Notes: a model not told the origin generated them from the letters alone. 26,061 nucleotides of DNA from DATEJJ01 sp039649115 (GCA_039649115.1 JBBWZQ010000097.1:1-26061); one strand, 5' to 3'; positions 8,201-15,075 are shown, numbered from the stretch's first letter. Program-made: numbers and translations.

Positions 8201-8725
8201 GTCCACCACCGGGGCTCGCTGTGCTGGAACGGGCAGCCGGTCACCGAGCCCGAGGTGTTCCTGCGACCCAACCAGGTCGGGTACGTCGCGCAGTTGCCGC
8301 GCGTGCTGTCCGGCACGGTCGCCGACAACATCCGGCTCGGGCACGAGGTGGACGCGGCCAGCGCCGTGTCCACCGCACAGCTGGAGCACGACCTGGCGGC
8401 CGCCGGTGGCGGGCTGGGGCTGCTGATCGGGCACAAGGGGACCCGGCTGTCCGGCGGCCAGTTGCAGCGGCTCGCCCTCGCCCGCGCGCTGGCGCCGCAC
8501 ACCGAGCTGCTGATCGCCGACGACGTGTCGTCCGCGCTCGACGTCACCACCGAGCTGGCGCTGTGGCAGGCGCTGCGCAAGCACGGGGTGACCGTGGTCG
8601 GTTCGACGTCGAAGCGCGCGGCGCTGTCGCAGGCGGACCTGGTGGTGGTGCTGCTCGCCGGCGAGGCCGTGGCCCAGGGCACCTGGCCCGAACTGGAGGA
8701 CCGCTGGGGTCACCTCGCCGGCTGA
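5276..8725 (+). CDS. Fused full-length ABC exporter (two TMD-NBD halves) with one degenerate ATP site
   Basis: One 1149-residue chain carries two membrane domain-ATPase units: TMD1 about 1-300, NBD1 about 318-545, TMD2 about 600-880, NBD2 about 925-1149. NBD1 has Walker A GRTGSGKST (353-361), Q401, Walker B VVILDE with catalytic E481, and H512, but its signature is LSAGQ (456-460) and its D-loop is ARMD. NBD2 has Walker A GPVGSGKSS (959-967), a canonical LSGGQ (1058-1062) and D-loop SALD, but Walker B reads LLIADD, so Asp1083 stands where the catalytic Glu belongs, and Ser1112 replaces the H-loop His. The altered parts therefore fall in the same composite site. Family knowledge points to type IV (ABCB-like) export of lipids, peptides or drugs. 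In bacteria the halves are usually separate genes. A GGGAG site precedes ATG 5276. The end overlaps the convergent oxidoreductase gene by 16 bases. Confidence 0.93.
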   Translation: MRLLRDLWATSPRRTALVALLIVFGAAGQAAAAALAGPVLMHRAHGAFAALAAALFVAFAGDLAVGLIVAGLTADWAADVRRRLCQVAFGQDLPTLETTPVGELLDRIDGDVYQVASELRHSGVRLTQSMAIGVLSIVTGLVVWWPAGLGMLALTVLLVLGLRGRTRRLAPARVAEEEAWSDLAAVMEESIHGQDDVRTTLARPYVLRLYARRASQVLIRGRRVWAMAARVNTLASTATRAGIAAVVVGGVWALATHRIDSARLTAVWLLALAFGATVEQAGRMVPELQYALGAWSRVQLLRDAKQEPSGGTAAPDGDLAVRGLTFQYAAGRRPALRDVDLTFARGRSYALVGRTGSGKSTLAKVLTRAVDVPRGTVYLGGIDVLDLDVEGLRRWIAMVPQRTEIVAGTLAENIALFDQDLLEPAARAVQELGLTSWVADLPDGMQTRLGEGGYVLSAGQEQLVAFARILVRDPQVVILDEATARMDPVTEARVQRATERLLRDRIGIVIAHRLSSVRRCDEVVVLTDGEVIEAGPLDESQRFARLLETSRGAGPARRPRTDGAVMTLPARVETVELTVPPKADPPPLPQPAHARTLREIFRLAVNDPRFGLGSVFLFLFLVLLGLDGSVLPWLWSDLVDGSGGLFWPAVGIVAGLLVTAPVPYYTGKWFPEWWVRQMLRISLRLVHGQTGPRRVSAHTPAEVVAQGGDTERVVILADNLIDQFICALVLVSMTVVSGTLVPALFFAATMLVSGMAATLFGPRLARSARRTVAARAAFATALVSSLSAARTVKLAGATRSVLAHLDRLEQVRSDRLRREISVQVWARSTPSLVSGLLPIGAWALYLAGGLTSGATLVAVSTLGSARWFAWTTASLISQLPSARVWTRRTVAMSGAAGYSASVPGVDLSAGTAPAPVTAPRHPLRRLDLVGFSAVHEDGTVGARAIDLTVERGQLVLLVGPVGSGKSSLLRALAGIVHHRGSLCWNGQPVTEPEVFLRPNQVGYVAQLPRVLSGTVADNIRLGHEVDAASAVSTAQLEHDLAAAGGGLGLLIGHKGTRLSGGQLQRLALARALAPHTELLIADDVSSALDVTTELALWQALRKHGVTVVGSTSKRAALSQADLVVVLLAGEAVAQGTWPELEDRWGHLAG

Positions 8726-10128
8726 CCCCTCAGCGCCGACTGGGCGGCATGCAGGCCGCACATGCCGTGCACGCCGGGGCCTGGCGGCGTCGCCGCCGAG
8801 CAGAGGTAGTGGCCGGGAATGCCGAGATAATAGGGATCGGCCGCGAGCCGCGGCCGCAGGCCGACCTGCCGGGCGGTGTTGGCGCCCGTGGCGATGTCGC
8901 CACCCACGAAATTCTCGTTGTACGCGGCCAGTTGCGCCGTGCTCCGCGCCGCCCGGCCGACGATCCGTTCCCGGGTACCGGGAGCGAACCGTTCGATCTG
9001 GTCGAGGATCGCCTCGCTGGCGTCCCCCGGGTACCCGTGGGGCACGTGCGCGTATGTCCACACGGGATGGACGTCCCCCGACGACCGGCCCGGGTCCGCG
9101 AGGTACTGCTGCCCCACGAGGACGAAGGGACGCTCCGGCATCCCGCCGCGGGCGATCGCGCGCTCGGCGGCGGCGAGCTCCGCGAAGGTACCTCCGATGT
9201 GGACGGTACCCGCCCGCCGCGCGTCGTCCTGCGTCCACGGGATGCCACCCTCGACCGCGAGGTCGAGCTTGAACGCCCCCGGCCCGTACCGCCACCGGTG
9301 CAGCGCGCGCCGCACCCGCGCGGGCAGCCGGTCCCCCAGGATGCCGGCGGCCGCGTGCGGTGTGATGTCGAGCATGACGATGTCGGCGCGGGGCAGGTCG
9401 GCGGCGGACCGCACGGGCTGGCCGGTCTCGATGGTGCCGCCGCGTTCGAGCAGCAGCCGCGCCAGCGCGTCGGTGATGGTGCGCGATCCGCCCTGCGCCA
9501 CCGGCCAGCCGTACCGGTGCCCCGCCGCCAAAAGCAGCAGACCCACCGCCGCGGTGAGAGGTGCCTCCAGCGGGCGGAACGCGTGTGCGGCCACGCCGCC
9601 GAAGAGCGCGCGCGCCTCCTCGGTGCGCCAGCGGCGCACGAGTGCGGAGGCGGGCAGCAGCGCGCGGGTGCCGAAGCGCGCCAGCGGCACCGGATGCCTC
9701 GGCACCTGCGGTAGCGGCCGCAGCACCTCTCGCGCGAGCAGGTCGAAGTCGCGCACCAGCGGACCGAAGAGCCTGGCCCAGGCGCCCCCGTCCGCACCCA
9801 GGCCGGCGGCGGTCTCGGCCAGCGACCGGCGCAGCACACCGCCCCGGCCACCGTCCAGCGGATGCGCGAGGTCCACCTCGGGCCACAGCCAGGTCACCCC
9901 GTACCGCTCCAGGGACAGCGCGCGCAGTGCCGGCGAGGCCACACCCAGCGGGTGGAACGCCGAACAGTGGTCGTGCAGCAGGCCCGGCAGGGTCAGCTCG
10001 CTGGTGCGGGTACCGCCGCCGATCGTGCCGGCCGCCTCCAGGACGGTCACCGTCACCCCGGCCTGGGCCAGCGTGACGGCGGCGACGAGGCCGTTCGGTC
10101 CGGCTCCCACGACGACTGCGTCCGCCAC
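8710..10128 (-). CDS. FAD/NAD(P)-dependent oxidoreductase, phytoene-desaturase (CrtI)/PYROXD2-like
   Basis: The 472-residue protein opens with the dinucleotide-binding motif VVVGAGPNGLVAA (GxGxxG at 8-13), an acidic E31 that would bind the ribose, and TIGGGTRTSE (about 35-44), the amine-oxidase/CrtI pattern. Near the C-terminus PGIPGHYLCSAATPPGPGVH matches the second FAD-contact region. No carotenoid gene lies nearby, so desaturation of phytoene is unlikely; the PYROXD2-like branch is widespread and mostly uncharacterised. The gene reads away from the ABC-2 operon; its ATG (10128) lies about 77 bases from that operon's start codon, so the two share an intergenic promoter zone. Its 3' end overlaps the ABC exporter gene tail to tail. 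Confidence 0.88.
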   Translation of the reverse strand: MADAVVVGAGPNGLVAAVTLAQAGVTVTVLEAAGTIGGGTRTSELTLPGLLHDHCSAFHPLGVASPALRALSLERYGVTWLWPEVDLAHPLDGGRGGVLRRSLAETAAGLGADGGAWARLFGPLVRDFDLLAREVLRPLPQVPRHPVPLARFGTRALLPASALVRRWRTEEARALFGGVAAHAFRPLEAPLTAAVGLLLLAAGHRYGWPVAQGGSRTITDALARLLLERGGTIETGQPVRSAADLPRADIVMLDITPHAAAGILGDRLPARVRRALHRWRYGPGAFKLDLAVEGGIPWTQDDARRAGTVHIGGTFAELAAAERAIARGGMPERPFVLVGQQYLADPGRSSGDVHPVWTYAHVPHGYPGDASEAILDQIERFAPGTRERIVGRAARSTAQLAAYNENFVGGDIATGANTARQVGLRPRLAADPYYLGIPGHYLCSAATPPGPGVHGMCGLHAAQSALRGQPAR

Positions 10129-10168
10129 ATTCCGTACCGTACGCCGCCCGGCACCAGCTCAGCAGCGG

Positions 10169-10208
10169 TTGGCAAGAGAATTCATCACATGTAGAATTCA
10201 GCTCATGT
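10169..10208 (+). promoter_or_regulatory. Leaderless promoter with tandem 16-bp direct repeats (candidate operator)
   Basis: A -35 element TTGGCA (10169-10174), a 17-base spacer and a -10 TAGAAT (10192-10197) place the likely transcription start at or next to the ATG at 10205, with no ribosome-binding site. Two 16-bp direct repeats lie head to tail: AGAATTCATCACATGT (10177-10192) and AGAATTCAGCTCATGT (10193-10208), identical at 13 of 16 positions. The first fills the spacer; the second covers the -10 and start codon. Bound protein would block the operon. The TetR gene in the same operon (13081-13662) is the obvious candidate. Confidence 0.65.
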
Positions 10209-11287
10209 GGGCGATGATCGTGAAGGAGTTCCGCCAGCTCCGCCGGGACCGGCGCACGCTGGCGATGATGATCGTGCTGCCGGTCCTGCTGCTCGTCGTG
10301 TTCGGCTACGCGGCCAGCTTCGACGTCACCACCATCCCGACGAAGGTGGTCGGCCCCGACGCTGCGGCGGTGGCCGCCGCGCTGCGCGCGCCGTTCGAGG
10401 TGGTCAGCGTCGATCCGGGCCAGAACCGGTCGGACGCGGTGACCGCGCTGCGCGACGGGCGGGTACCGGTGGCCGTGGTGACCGACCAGGCCGGGATGAC
10501 CGTACTGCTGGATGGTTCTGAGCTGTTCACCGCGAACGCCGCGCGCCGCGCGCTGGCCCAGACGGCCGCCCAGTCCGGGCAGTCCGGACAGACCGGGCAG
10601 GTCGAGGTGCTCTACAACCGGGACCTCAAGACATCGGCGGTGATGGTGCCGGGGCTGGCGGGCATGATCCTGCTGTTCGTCGGCACCGTGATCACCAGCC
10701 TCGGCGTGGTACGCGAGCGGCAGAGCGGCACCCTGGAGCAGCTGGCTGTCATGCCGCTGCGACCGCGCGACGTGTTCCTCGGCAAGATCGTGCCGTACTT
10801 CCTGGTCGCCTCGCTAGATCTGGCCATCGTGGTGGTCGCCGGCATGCTGCTGTTCGACGTGCCGTTCCGCGGCTCGGTGTTCACGCTCCTGCTGGGCTCG
10901 TTGCTGTTCCTGTTCGTCACGCTCGGCCTGGGGGTGCTGATATCCAGCGTCTCGCAGAACCAGGGCCAGGCCATCCAGCTGGCGATGATGACACTGCTGC
11001 CGCAGATCCTGCTGTCCGGTCTCATCTTCCCGCTGCGCTCGATGGCGGCCGGCGTGCGCTGGATCGGGTACCTGCTGCCGCTGACGTACTTCACGCAGAT
11101 CTCCCGGGGCGTGATGCTGCGCGGCGCGTCCCTCCAGTCGCTGTGGCAACCGCTGCTCATCCTCGCCGTGCTCGGCGCGGTCGTCGTCACCCTCGCCACC
11201 CTGCGGTTCCGTTCGTTCCTGGCGCCTTCCCCGCAGCGCACCCGGCCCGGTGCACCGGCCGCGCCAGCGCCGGAGCCGGTGCGATGA
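10205..11287 (+). CDS. ABC-2 type transporter permease (YbhS/YbhR-like)
   Basis: The 360-residue membrane protein has the ABC-2 layout: helix at about 20-37, a soluble loop from about 40 to 140, then five helices at about 145-167, 197-217, 225-246, 257-277 and 317-335. The conserved VVRERQSGTLEQLAVMPLRP (169-188) coupling region and the QILLSGLIFPL segment are typical of the YhgE/YbhR/DrrB-like exporters. The loop contains a short QSGQSGQTGQ repeat (about 123-132). It would form a homodimeric channel with the two ATPases that follow. The start is ATG 10205, from a leaderless promoter; an upstream extension of the frame runs antisense to the oxidoreductase gene and is not coding. The stop overlaps the next ATG as ATGA. 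Confidence 0.92.
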   Translation: MWAMIVKEFRQLRRDRRTLAMMIVLPVLLLVVFGYAASFDVTTIPTKVVGPDAAAVAAALRAPFEVVSVDPGQNRSDAVTALRDGRVPVAVVTDQAGMTVLLDGSELFTANAARRALAQTAAQSGQSGQTGQVEVLYNRDLKTSAVMVPGLAGMILLFVGTVITSLGVVRERQSGTLEQLAVMPLRPRDVFLGKIVPYFLVASLDLAIVVVAGMLLFDVPFRGSVFTLLLGSLLFLFVTLGLGVLISSVSQNQGQAIQLAMMTLLPQILLSGLIFPLRSMAAGVRWIGYLLPLTYFTQISRGVMLRGASLQSLWQPLLILAVLGAVVVTLATLRFRSFLAPSPQRTRPGAPAAPAPEPVR

Positions 11288-12111
11288 GCGGGTCCGGCTG
11301 GGGGGTCACCGACCTGTCCGTCCACTTTGGAGATCGGGTGGCGCTGGACAAGGTGTCGCTACGCCTGCCTGCCGGCCAGGTGCGCGCCGTGGTGGGTGGC
11401 GACGGCGCCGGCAAGACCACGCTCCTGCGCGTCCTGGCCGGTGCGGTGGCGCCCGGCACCGGCGAGGTGCGCCGGCCGGACGCGGTCCACATCGGCTACC
11501 TGCCGGGCAGTTCGGGTACGTATCCCGACCTGTCCGTCACCGAAAACCTGGCCTTCACCGCGACCGCCTACCGGGTGCCACCCGCCGTGGCCCGCGAGCG
11601 GACCCGGGAGTACCTGGAGCGCACCGGCCTCGCGCCGGCCAGCGACCGGCTGGCCGGAAACCTGTCCGGCGGGATGCGCCAGAAGCTCGGCGTCATCCGA
11701 GCCATGCTGCACCGGCCGGACCTGCTCGTCCTCGACGAGCCCACCACCGGCGTGGATCCGGTCAGCCGTGCGGACCTGTGGTGGCTCATCGCCCGCGCCG
11801 CCGCGCAGGGCGCCGCGGTCGTGCTCTCCACCACCTACCTCGACGAGGCCGAGCGTGCGTCGCGGGTGCTGCTGCTCGACCACGGGCGGGTCCTGGTCGA
11901 GGGCACCCCCGACGACATCATCGCCGCGGTACCCGGCACGCTGCACCGGCTGCCCGCACGCCCGGCCGGCGACGCGGCGCGGCGCGCGTGGCGGCGGGCC
12001 ACCACGTGGCGCCTCTGGGATCCCGACGGCTCGACGGGACCCGACCGGATAACCCCCGACCTGCAGGACGCGGTGACCATCGCCGCACTGGCACAGGAGG
12101 TGTCGGCGTGA
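11284..12111 (+). CDS. ABC transporter ATP-binding protein, N-half YbhF/RbbA type
   Basis: The 275-residue ATPase has Walker A GGDGAGKT (38-45), signature LSGGM (127-131), Walker B LLVLDEPT (147-154) and a D-loop TGVDP. The H-loop reads LSTTYLDEAE, with Thr184 where most ABC ATPases have His. The same change is typical of the first ATPase domain of fused YbhF/RbbA proteins, so this looks like the separate counterpart of that half. It would pair with the ATPase at 12185 on the permease. The ATG sits in an ATGA overlap with the permease stop, so it is translationally coupled. It ends in EVSA-stop, a sequence duplicated 77 bases later. Confidence 0.92.
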   Translation: MSGSGWGVTDLSVHFGDRVALDKVSLRLPAGQVRAVVGGDGAGKTTLLRVLAGAVAPGTGEVRRPDAVHIGYLPGSSGTYPDLSVTENLAFTATAYRVPPAVARERTREYLERTGLAPASDRLAGNLSGGMRQKLGVIRAMLHRPDLLVLDEPTTGVDPVSRADLWWLIARAAAQGAAVVLSTTYLDEAERASRVLLLDHGRVLVEGTPDDIIAAVPGTLHRLPARPAGDAARRAWRRATTWRLWDPDGSTGPDRITPDLQDAVTIAALAQEVSA

Positions 12112-12193
12112 CTGAGCGCTTGCGTGAAGTCCGGCTGGCAATGTCAGGCCGGCGCCTCGCGAGCCGTGCGAGCGAGGTGTCGGCATGACTGAG
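12097..12193 (+). repeat. Pair of 20-bp direct repeats, 77 bases apart, at a gene junction
   Basis: GAGGTGTCGGCGTGACTGAG (12097-12116) recurs as GAGGTGTCGGCATGACTGAG (12174-12193), one mismatch in 20, and CTTGCG follows each copy a few bases later. Each copy holds the same junction: end of one gene (EVSA-TGA) overlapping the start of the next (GTGA or ATGA, MTE). A 77-base segment therefore sits inside a duplicated stop-start junction, and coupling is kept on both sides. Confidence 0.75.
12108..12188 (+). CDS. 26-residue mini-ORF coupled to both ABC ATPase genes
   Basis: GTG at 12108 overlaps the TGA of the first ATPase gene (GTGA), and the TGA at 12186-12188 overlaps the ATG of the second (ATGA). 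The peptide begins MTERLREVRLAMSGRRL and ends ASEVSA; it is basic and resembles no family I know. It seems to have come from the junction duplication described for 12097-12193. It may be a by-product that only relays ribosomes, or a real small protein; I cannot tell. Confidence 0.4.
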   Translation: MTERLREVRLAMSGRRLASRASEVSA

Positions 12194-13084
12194 GTGCTTG
12201 CGGGGACTGTCGGTGTGACGCGGCGCTTCGGCGGGTTCGTCGCGGTCGACGGGGTCGATCTGGAGGTGCGTCCGGGCGAGGTGCTCGGGCTGCTCGGCGC
12301 GAACGGTGCCGGCAAGACGACCCTCATCCGGCTGCTGCTGGGCCTGCTGCGCCCCAGCACGGGACAGGTGCGCCTGTTCGGGCAGGCGCCGTCCCGGGAC
12401 ACCCGCCGCCGCCTCGGGTACGTTCCGCAGAGCCTGGGCCTGTACGACGACCTGTCGCCGCGGGAGAACCTGGCCTTCGCCCATTCCGCATTCGCGCGCC
12501 GGCGCTTGGGCCGGAGCGGTCCGGTGAGGCTCGACAGCGGTACCGACACCGGTCTGCCGGCGGCGCTCGGTAGGCTGGCCGACGTGCCAGTGGGTCAGTT
12601 GCCGCTCGGGGTGCAGCGCCGGGTGGCGTTCGCGCAGGCGCTCGCGCACGGCCCCGATCTCCTCGTGCTCGACGAGCCGACGTCCGGCGTGGACCCGCTG
12701 GCCCGCACCCGGCTGTGGGAGACCGTCCGCGAGGCCGCCGACGCGGGCGCCGGCGTGCTGGTGACCACCCACCAGATGGAGGAGGCGCAGGAGTGCGACC
12801 GGCTCGCGGTGATGACCGCCGGGCGGGTCGTGGCCAGCGGCCGGGTGGCCGACATCGTGGGCGAGGCACGGGTGACCATTGTGGACAGCGACGACTGGGC
12901 GGCGGCCTTCGACGCCATCGAGGCCGCGGGCCTGTCCGCCGCCCTGGTGGGCCGCAGTCTGCGGGTACCGGGTACCTCGCCCGACGCGGTGCGCGCCGCG
13001 CTGGGCACCATGCCGGTACACGTGCGCGAGGCACCGGCCACATTGGAGGAACGCTTCCTGGAGCTGACCCGGACGGCCGCGTGA
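12185..13084 (+). CDS. ABC transporter ATP-binding protein, C-half YbhF/RbbA type
   Basis: The 299-residue ATPase has Walker A GANGAGKTT (38-46), Q82, Walker B LLVLDEPT (159-166), D-loop SGVDP and a normal H-loop His196 (VTTHQMEEAQ). Its signature is LPLGVQ (139-144) rather than LSGGQ. LPLG is characteristic of the second ATPase domain of YbhF/RbbA proteins, so with the previous gene it makes a split YbhF. Residues about 220-299 form the usual C-terminal accessory domain of this family (GRVADIVGEA onward). The ATG at 12185 overlaps the mini-ORF stop, and the TGA overlaps the GTG start of the TetR gene. Confidence 0.92.
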   Translation: MTEVLAGTVGVTRRFGGFVAVDGVDLEVRPGEVLGLLGANGAGKTTLIRLLLGLLRPSTGQVRLFGQAPSRDTRRRLGYVPQSLGLYDDLSPRENLAFAHSAFARRRLGRSGPVRLDSGTDTGLPAALGRLADVPVGQLPLGVQRRVAFAQALAHGPDLLVLDEPTSGVDPLARTRLWETVREAADAGAGVLVTTHQMEEAQECDRLAVMTAGRVVASGRVADIVGEARVTIVDSDDWAAAFDAIEAAGLSAALVGRSLRVPGTSPDAVRAALGTMPVHVREAPATLEERFLELTRTAA

Positions 13085-13662
13085 GCCCGCGCACCGGGCG
13101 GCGCGGCGGGGACTCCGGCACCCGCGAGGCGATACTGGCGGCGGCCCGGGAGCGGTTCGCCGGCCACGGATACACCGGGACCACCATCCGGGGAATCGCC
13201 GCCGATGCGGGCGTCGACCCGGCGCTCGTGCACCATTTCTACGGCACCAAGGAGCAGCTTTTCATCGCCGCCCTGCGGGTACCGATCGACCCCCGGCAGG
13301 TCGCCGAGGTGGTGGTGCGGGGCGGGCCCCGGGAGCAGGCCGGGCACCGGATGACCCGGCTGTTCCTGTCCGTCTGGAGCAGCGCCGGGTCCCGGGCGCC
13401 GTTCCTCGCGCTGCTGCGCTCGGCCACCACCAACGAGCAGGCGGCCACGATGATCCGCGAGTTCCTGACCAGCGCCATGCTCGCCCGCCTCGCCGAACCG
13501 TTGGGCGTGTCGCGGCTGCGCCTGGAGACCGCGGTCGCCCAACTGGTCGGCATCGCGCTGCTGCGCTACGTCATCCAGGTCGAGCCGCTGGCCGGCGCCG
13601 GCGAGGAGGAACTGGTCGCGCTGATAGGACCGCTCGTCCAGCGGGTACTCGACAGCTCATGA
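13081..13662 (+). CDS. TetR/AcrR-family transcriptional regulator
   Basis: The 193-residue protein starts at GTG 13081, in a GTGA overlap with the ATPase stop. The N-terminal HTH lies at about 13-62: TREAILAAARERFAGHGYTG, then IRGIAADAGVDPALVHHFYG. The C-terminal part (about 70-193) is the variable ligand-binding and dimerisation domain. Being last but one in the efflux operon, it probably represses that operon, and the tandem repeats at 10177-10208 are the best candidate site. E. coli ybhGFSR is likewise linked to a TetR-type regulator (CecR, formerly YbiH); that parallel comes from family knowledge. Confidence 0.92.
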   Translation: MSPRTGRRGGDSGTREAILAAARERFAGHGYTGTTIRGIAADAGVDPALVHHFYGTKEQLFIAALRVPIDPRQVAEVVVRGGPREQAGHRMTRLFLSVWSSAGSRAPFLALLRSATTNEQAATMIREFLTSAMLARLAEPLGVSRLRLETAVAQLVGIALLRYVIQVEPLAGAGEEELVALIGPLVQRVLDSS

Positions 13663-14417
13663 GCCTTTCCTACGTGGTGACGGGCGGCGGCCGGGGTATC
13701 GGCAGGGCGGTGGTGGAGCGGCTGCTCGCCGGCGACGGGCACGTCGCGGTGATCGAGTCGGATCAGTCGGCGGTGGACTGGGTACCGGCGCGCGTCACCC
13801 CCGTCATCGGCGACGCCGCCGACGAGGCGGTCGCCGCGCGGGCCGCCGACGCCGCGCAGTCGGCCGGTACCCTCGCCGGCTGGGTCAACAATGCCGCGGT
13901 GTTCCGGGACGCCTCGCTCGACTCGGCTCCCGCACAACTGGTGCTGGACCTCATCACGGCCAACCTCGGCATGGCCGTCGTCGGCTGCGCGACCGCGGTG
14001 CGCCGCTTCCTCGCGGCGGGCACCGGTGGCGCCATCGTCAATGTCTCCTCCCACCAGGCCCGCCAGGCGGTACGCGGTGCCACGCCCTACGTCACCGCGA
14101 AGGCCGCGATCGAGGGGCTCACCCGCGCGCTGGCCGTCGAGTTCGGGCCGCGCGGCATCCGGGTCAACGCGGTCGCTCCCGGCTCGGTGGCCACCGAGCG
14201 CTACGCGGACTTCCTGCGCCGGCAGGGTCCGGAGGGGGCGGCCCGGATCGAGGAGGAGATGGGCCGGCTGCACCCGGTCGGCCGGGTGGCCCGCGCCGAC
14301 GAGGTCGCGGCGGCGATCGGGTACCTGCTGTCGCCGGACGCGAGCTTCATCAACGGCGCCACGGTACCGGTCGACGGCGGCCGTACCGTCCTCGCCCACG
14401 ACCCCGAAGCCCGGTAA
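13659..14417 (+). CDS. Short-chain dehydrogenase/reductase (SDR)
   Basis: The 252-residue protein is a classical SDR. It has the cofactor motif TGGGRGIG (8-15), NNAA (77-80), and the catalytic S131, Y144 and K148 (NVSSHQARQAVRGATPYVTA). The acidic stretch VIESDQ after strand 2 favours NAD(H) over NADP(H). PGSVATERY and FINGATVPVDGGR follow in the usual places. The ATG is in an ATGA overlap with the TetR stop, making it the last gene of the coupled operon. It could modify the compound the transporter exports; the substrate is unknown. Confidence 0.92.
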   Translation: MSLSYVVTGGGRGIGRAVVERLLAGDGHVAVIESDQSAVDWVPARVTPVIGDAADEAVAARAADAAQSAGTLAGWVNNAAVFRDASLDSAPAQLVLDLITANLGMAVVGCATAVRRFLAAGTGGAIVNVSSHQARQAVRGATPYVTAKAAIEGLTRALAVEFGPRGIRVNAVAPGSVATERYADFLRRQGPEGAARIEEEMGRLHPVGRVARADEVAAAIGYLLSPDASFINGATVPVDGGRTVLAHDPEAR

Positions 14418-14429
14418 CCACGTACCGGC

Positions 14430-14499
14430 CTCCGGCTGCGAGGGCTCGAAGGTCGGAGCTTGCCGGAGAATGACGCAGTCCGCTGCACCAATCTCCGGC
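14430..14499 (+). terminator. Possible terminator: three alternating copies of a 7-bp arm
   Basis: CTCCGGC (14430-14436), GCCGGAG (14462-14468) and CTCCGGC again (14493-14499) allow two mutually exclusive hairpins of 7-8 bp with loops of about 24 bases, just after the SDR stop. The first may end the ABC-2 operon. Loops are long, so this is weak. The rest of 14418-14583 shows no gene I can support. Confidence 0.3.
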
Positions 14500-14583
14500 G
14501 GCTCGCAATCAACGCGCGCCCAAGCCATGATCACGCGCCCGACAGTACGGACCGCGCCACCGTCAATTCAGCCAGGTAGGCGT

Positions 14584-14865
14584 TCATCGCTGCCTCGTGG
14601 GTCGCAGTGGCGCGCCGGCCCTACCCGTGCGACCGGCCGTGCCGTCACGGTTGCCAACGCGCGCCACCGCGCCCCCGGAAGAGGCGGCAGCTGGTCGTAC
14701 CGCCGGCTCCCCCGTCTTGGTCGCGGCCTCGGCGCAGCGCAAGCAGATCCGGGCGGATCCGCACCGCGGGCACCACGTCGAGACAATGCCACGCAGGCGG
14801 AAACCGAGCACGGCACCAGACGCGAGTACGGCCAACGCGCCGATGACTGCGATCCCGATCAGCAT
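14584..14865 (-). CDS. Small membrane-anchored zinc-ribbon-like protein, family not recognised
   Basis: Frame, start and composition support a 93-residue protein. The ATG at 14865 is preceded by a strong GAGGAGGG site. Residues 2-21 form one hydrophobic helix (LIGIAVIGALAVLASGAVLG). Next come two CxxC pairs at C32/C35 and C41/C44 (WCPRCGSARICLRC), a spacing fit for one zinc ion. The tail is Gly/Ala/Arg-rich and probably disordered. A TTGGCT (14932-14937) and TACCGT (14908-14913) pair with an 18-base spacer on the minus strand may be its promoter. It is divergent from the DUF6879/HTH operon. A coupled tiny frame (MNAYLAELTVARSVLSGA, 14531-14587) follows in an ATGA overlap; I doubt it is real. 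Confidence 0.6.
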   Translation of the reverse strand: MLIGIAVIGALAVLASGAVLGFRLRGIVSTWCPRCGSARICLRCAEAATKTGEPAVRPAAASSGGAVARVGNRDGTAGRTGRAGAPLRPTRQR

Positions 14866-14943
14866 CCAGTCCCTCCTCGGTCCGGGCACCGCGCGTTGGT
14901 TCCCTCGACGGTAGGGCCGCCCGTAAGGCGGAGCCAAGGATGT

Positions 14944-15075
14944 AGCAAAATGTTGCTTGGCGTAGTTGAAGCAAGCCGCTGCCCCCGCATGTCGTTGTGA
15001 ATCAGGGAGGTGGGAGATGGTCGTCAAATCCCTTGACCAGTTGAAAGCGCAGTGCTTCCATCATTGCGGAGCAAT
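14944..15075. promoter_or_regulatory. Two related inverted repeats in front of and inside the DUF6879/HTH operon leader
   Basis: AGCAA-aatg-TTGCT (14944-14957) lies in the divergent intergenic region, and ATTGC-gga-GCAAT (15063-15075) lies within the small peptide ORF. Both are built from the same GCAA/TTGC core. They could be operators for the HTH-DUF5753 regulator encoded downstream. No clear -35/-10 pair for the rightward operon could be found. Confidence 0.3.

Noticed and set aside
5189..9886. Very long open frame on the minus strand (about 1565 codons)
   Set aside because: It lies antisense to the ABC exporter and oxidoreductase genes, is Arg/Pro/Gly-rich and shows no domain; GC-rich DNA leaves such shadow frames open.
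10568..10600. Short imperfect 9-base repeats inside the permease gene
   Set aside because: They encode a QSG-type linker within a real gene; too few and too short for a CRISPR or regulatory repeat.
14531..14587. 18-codon frame coupled to the small zinc-ribbon gene (minus)
   Set aside because: Only the ATGA overlap supports it; no family match and no following gene.
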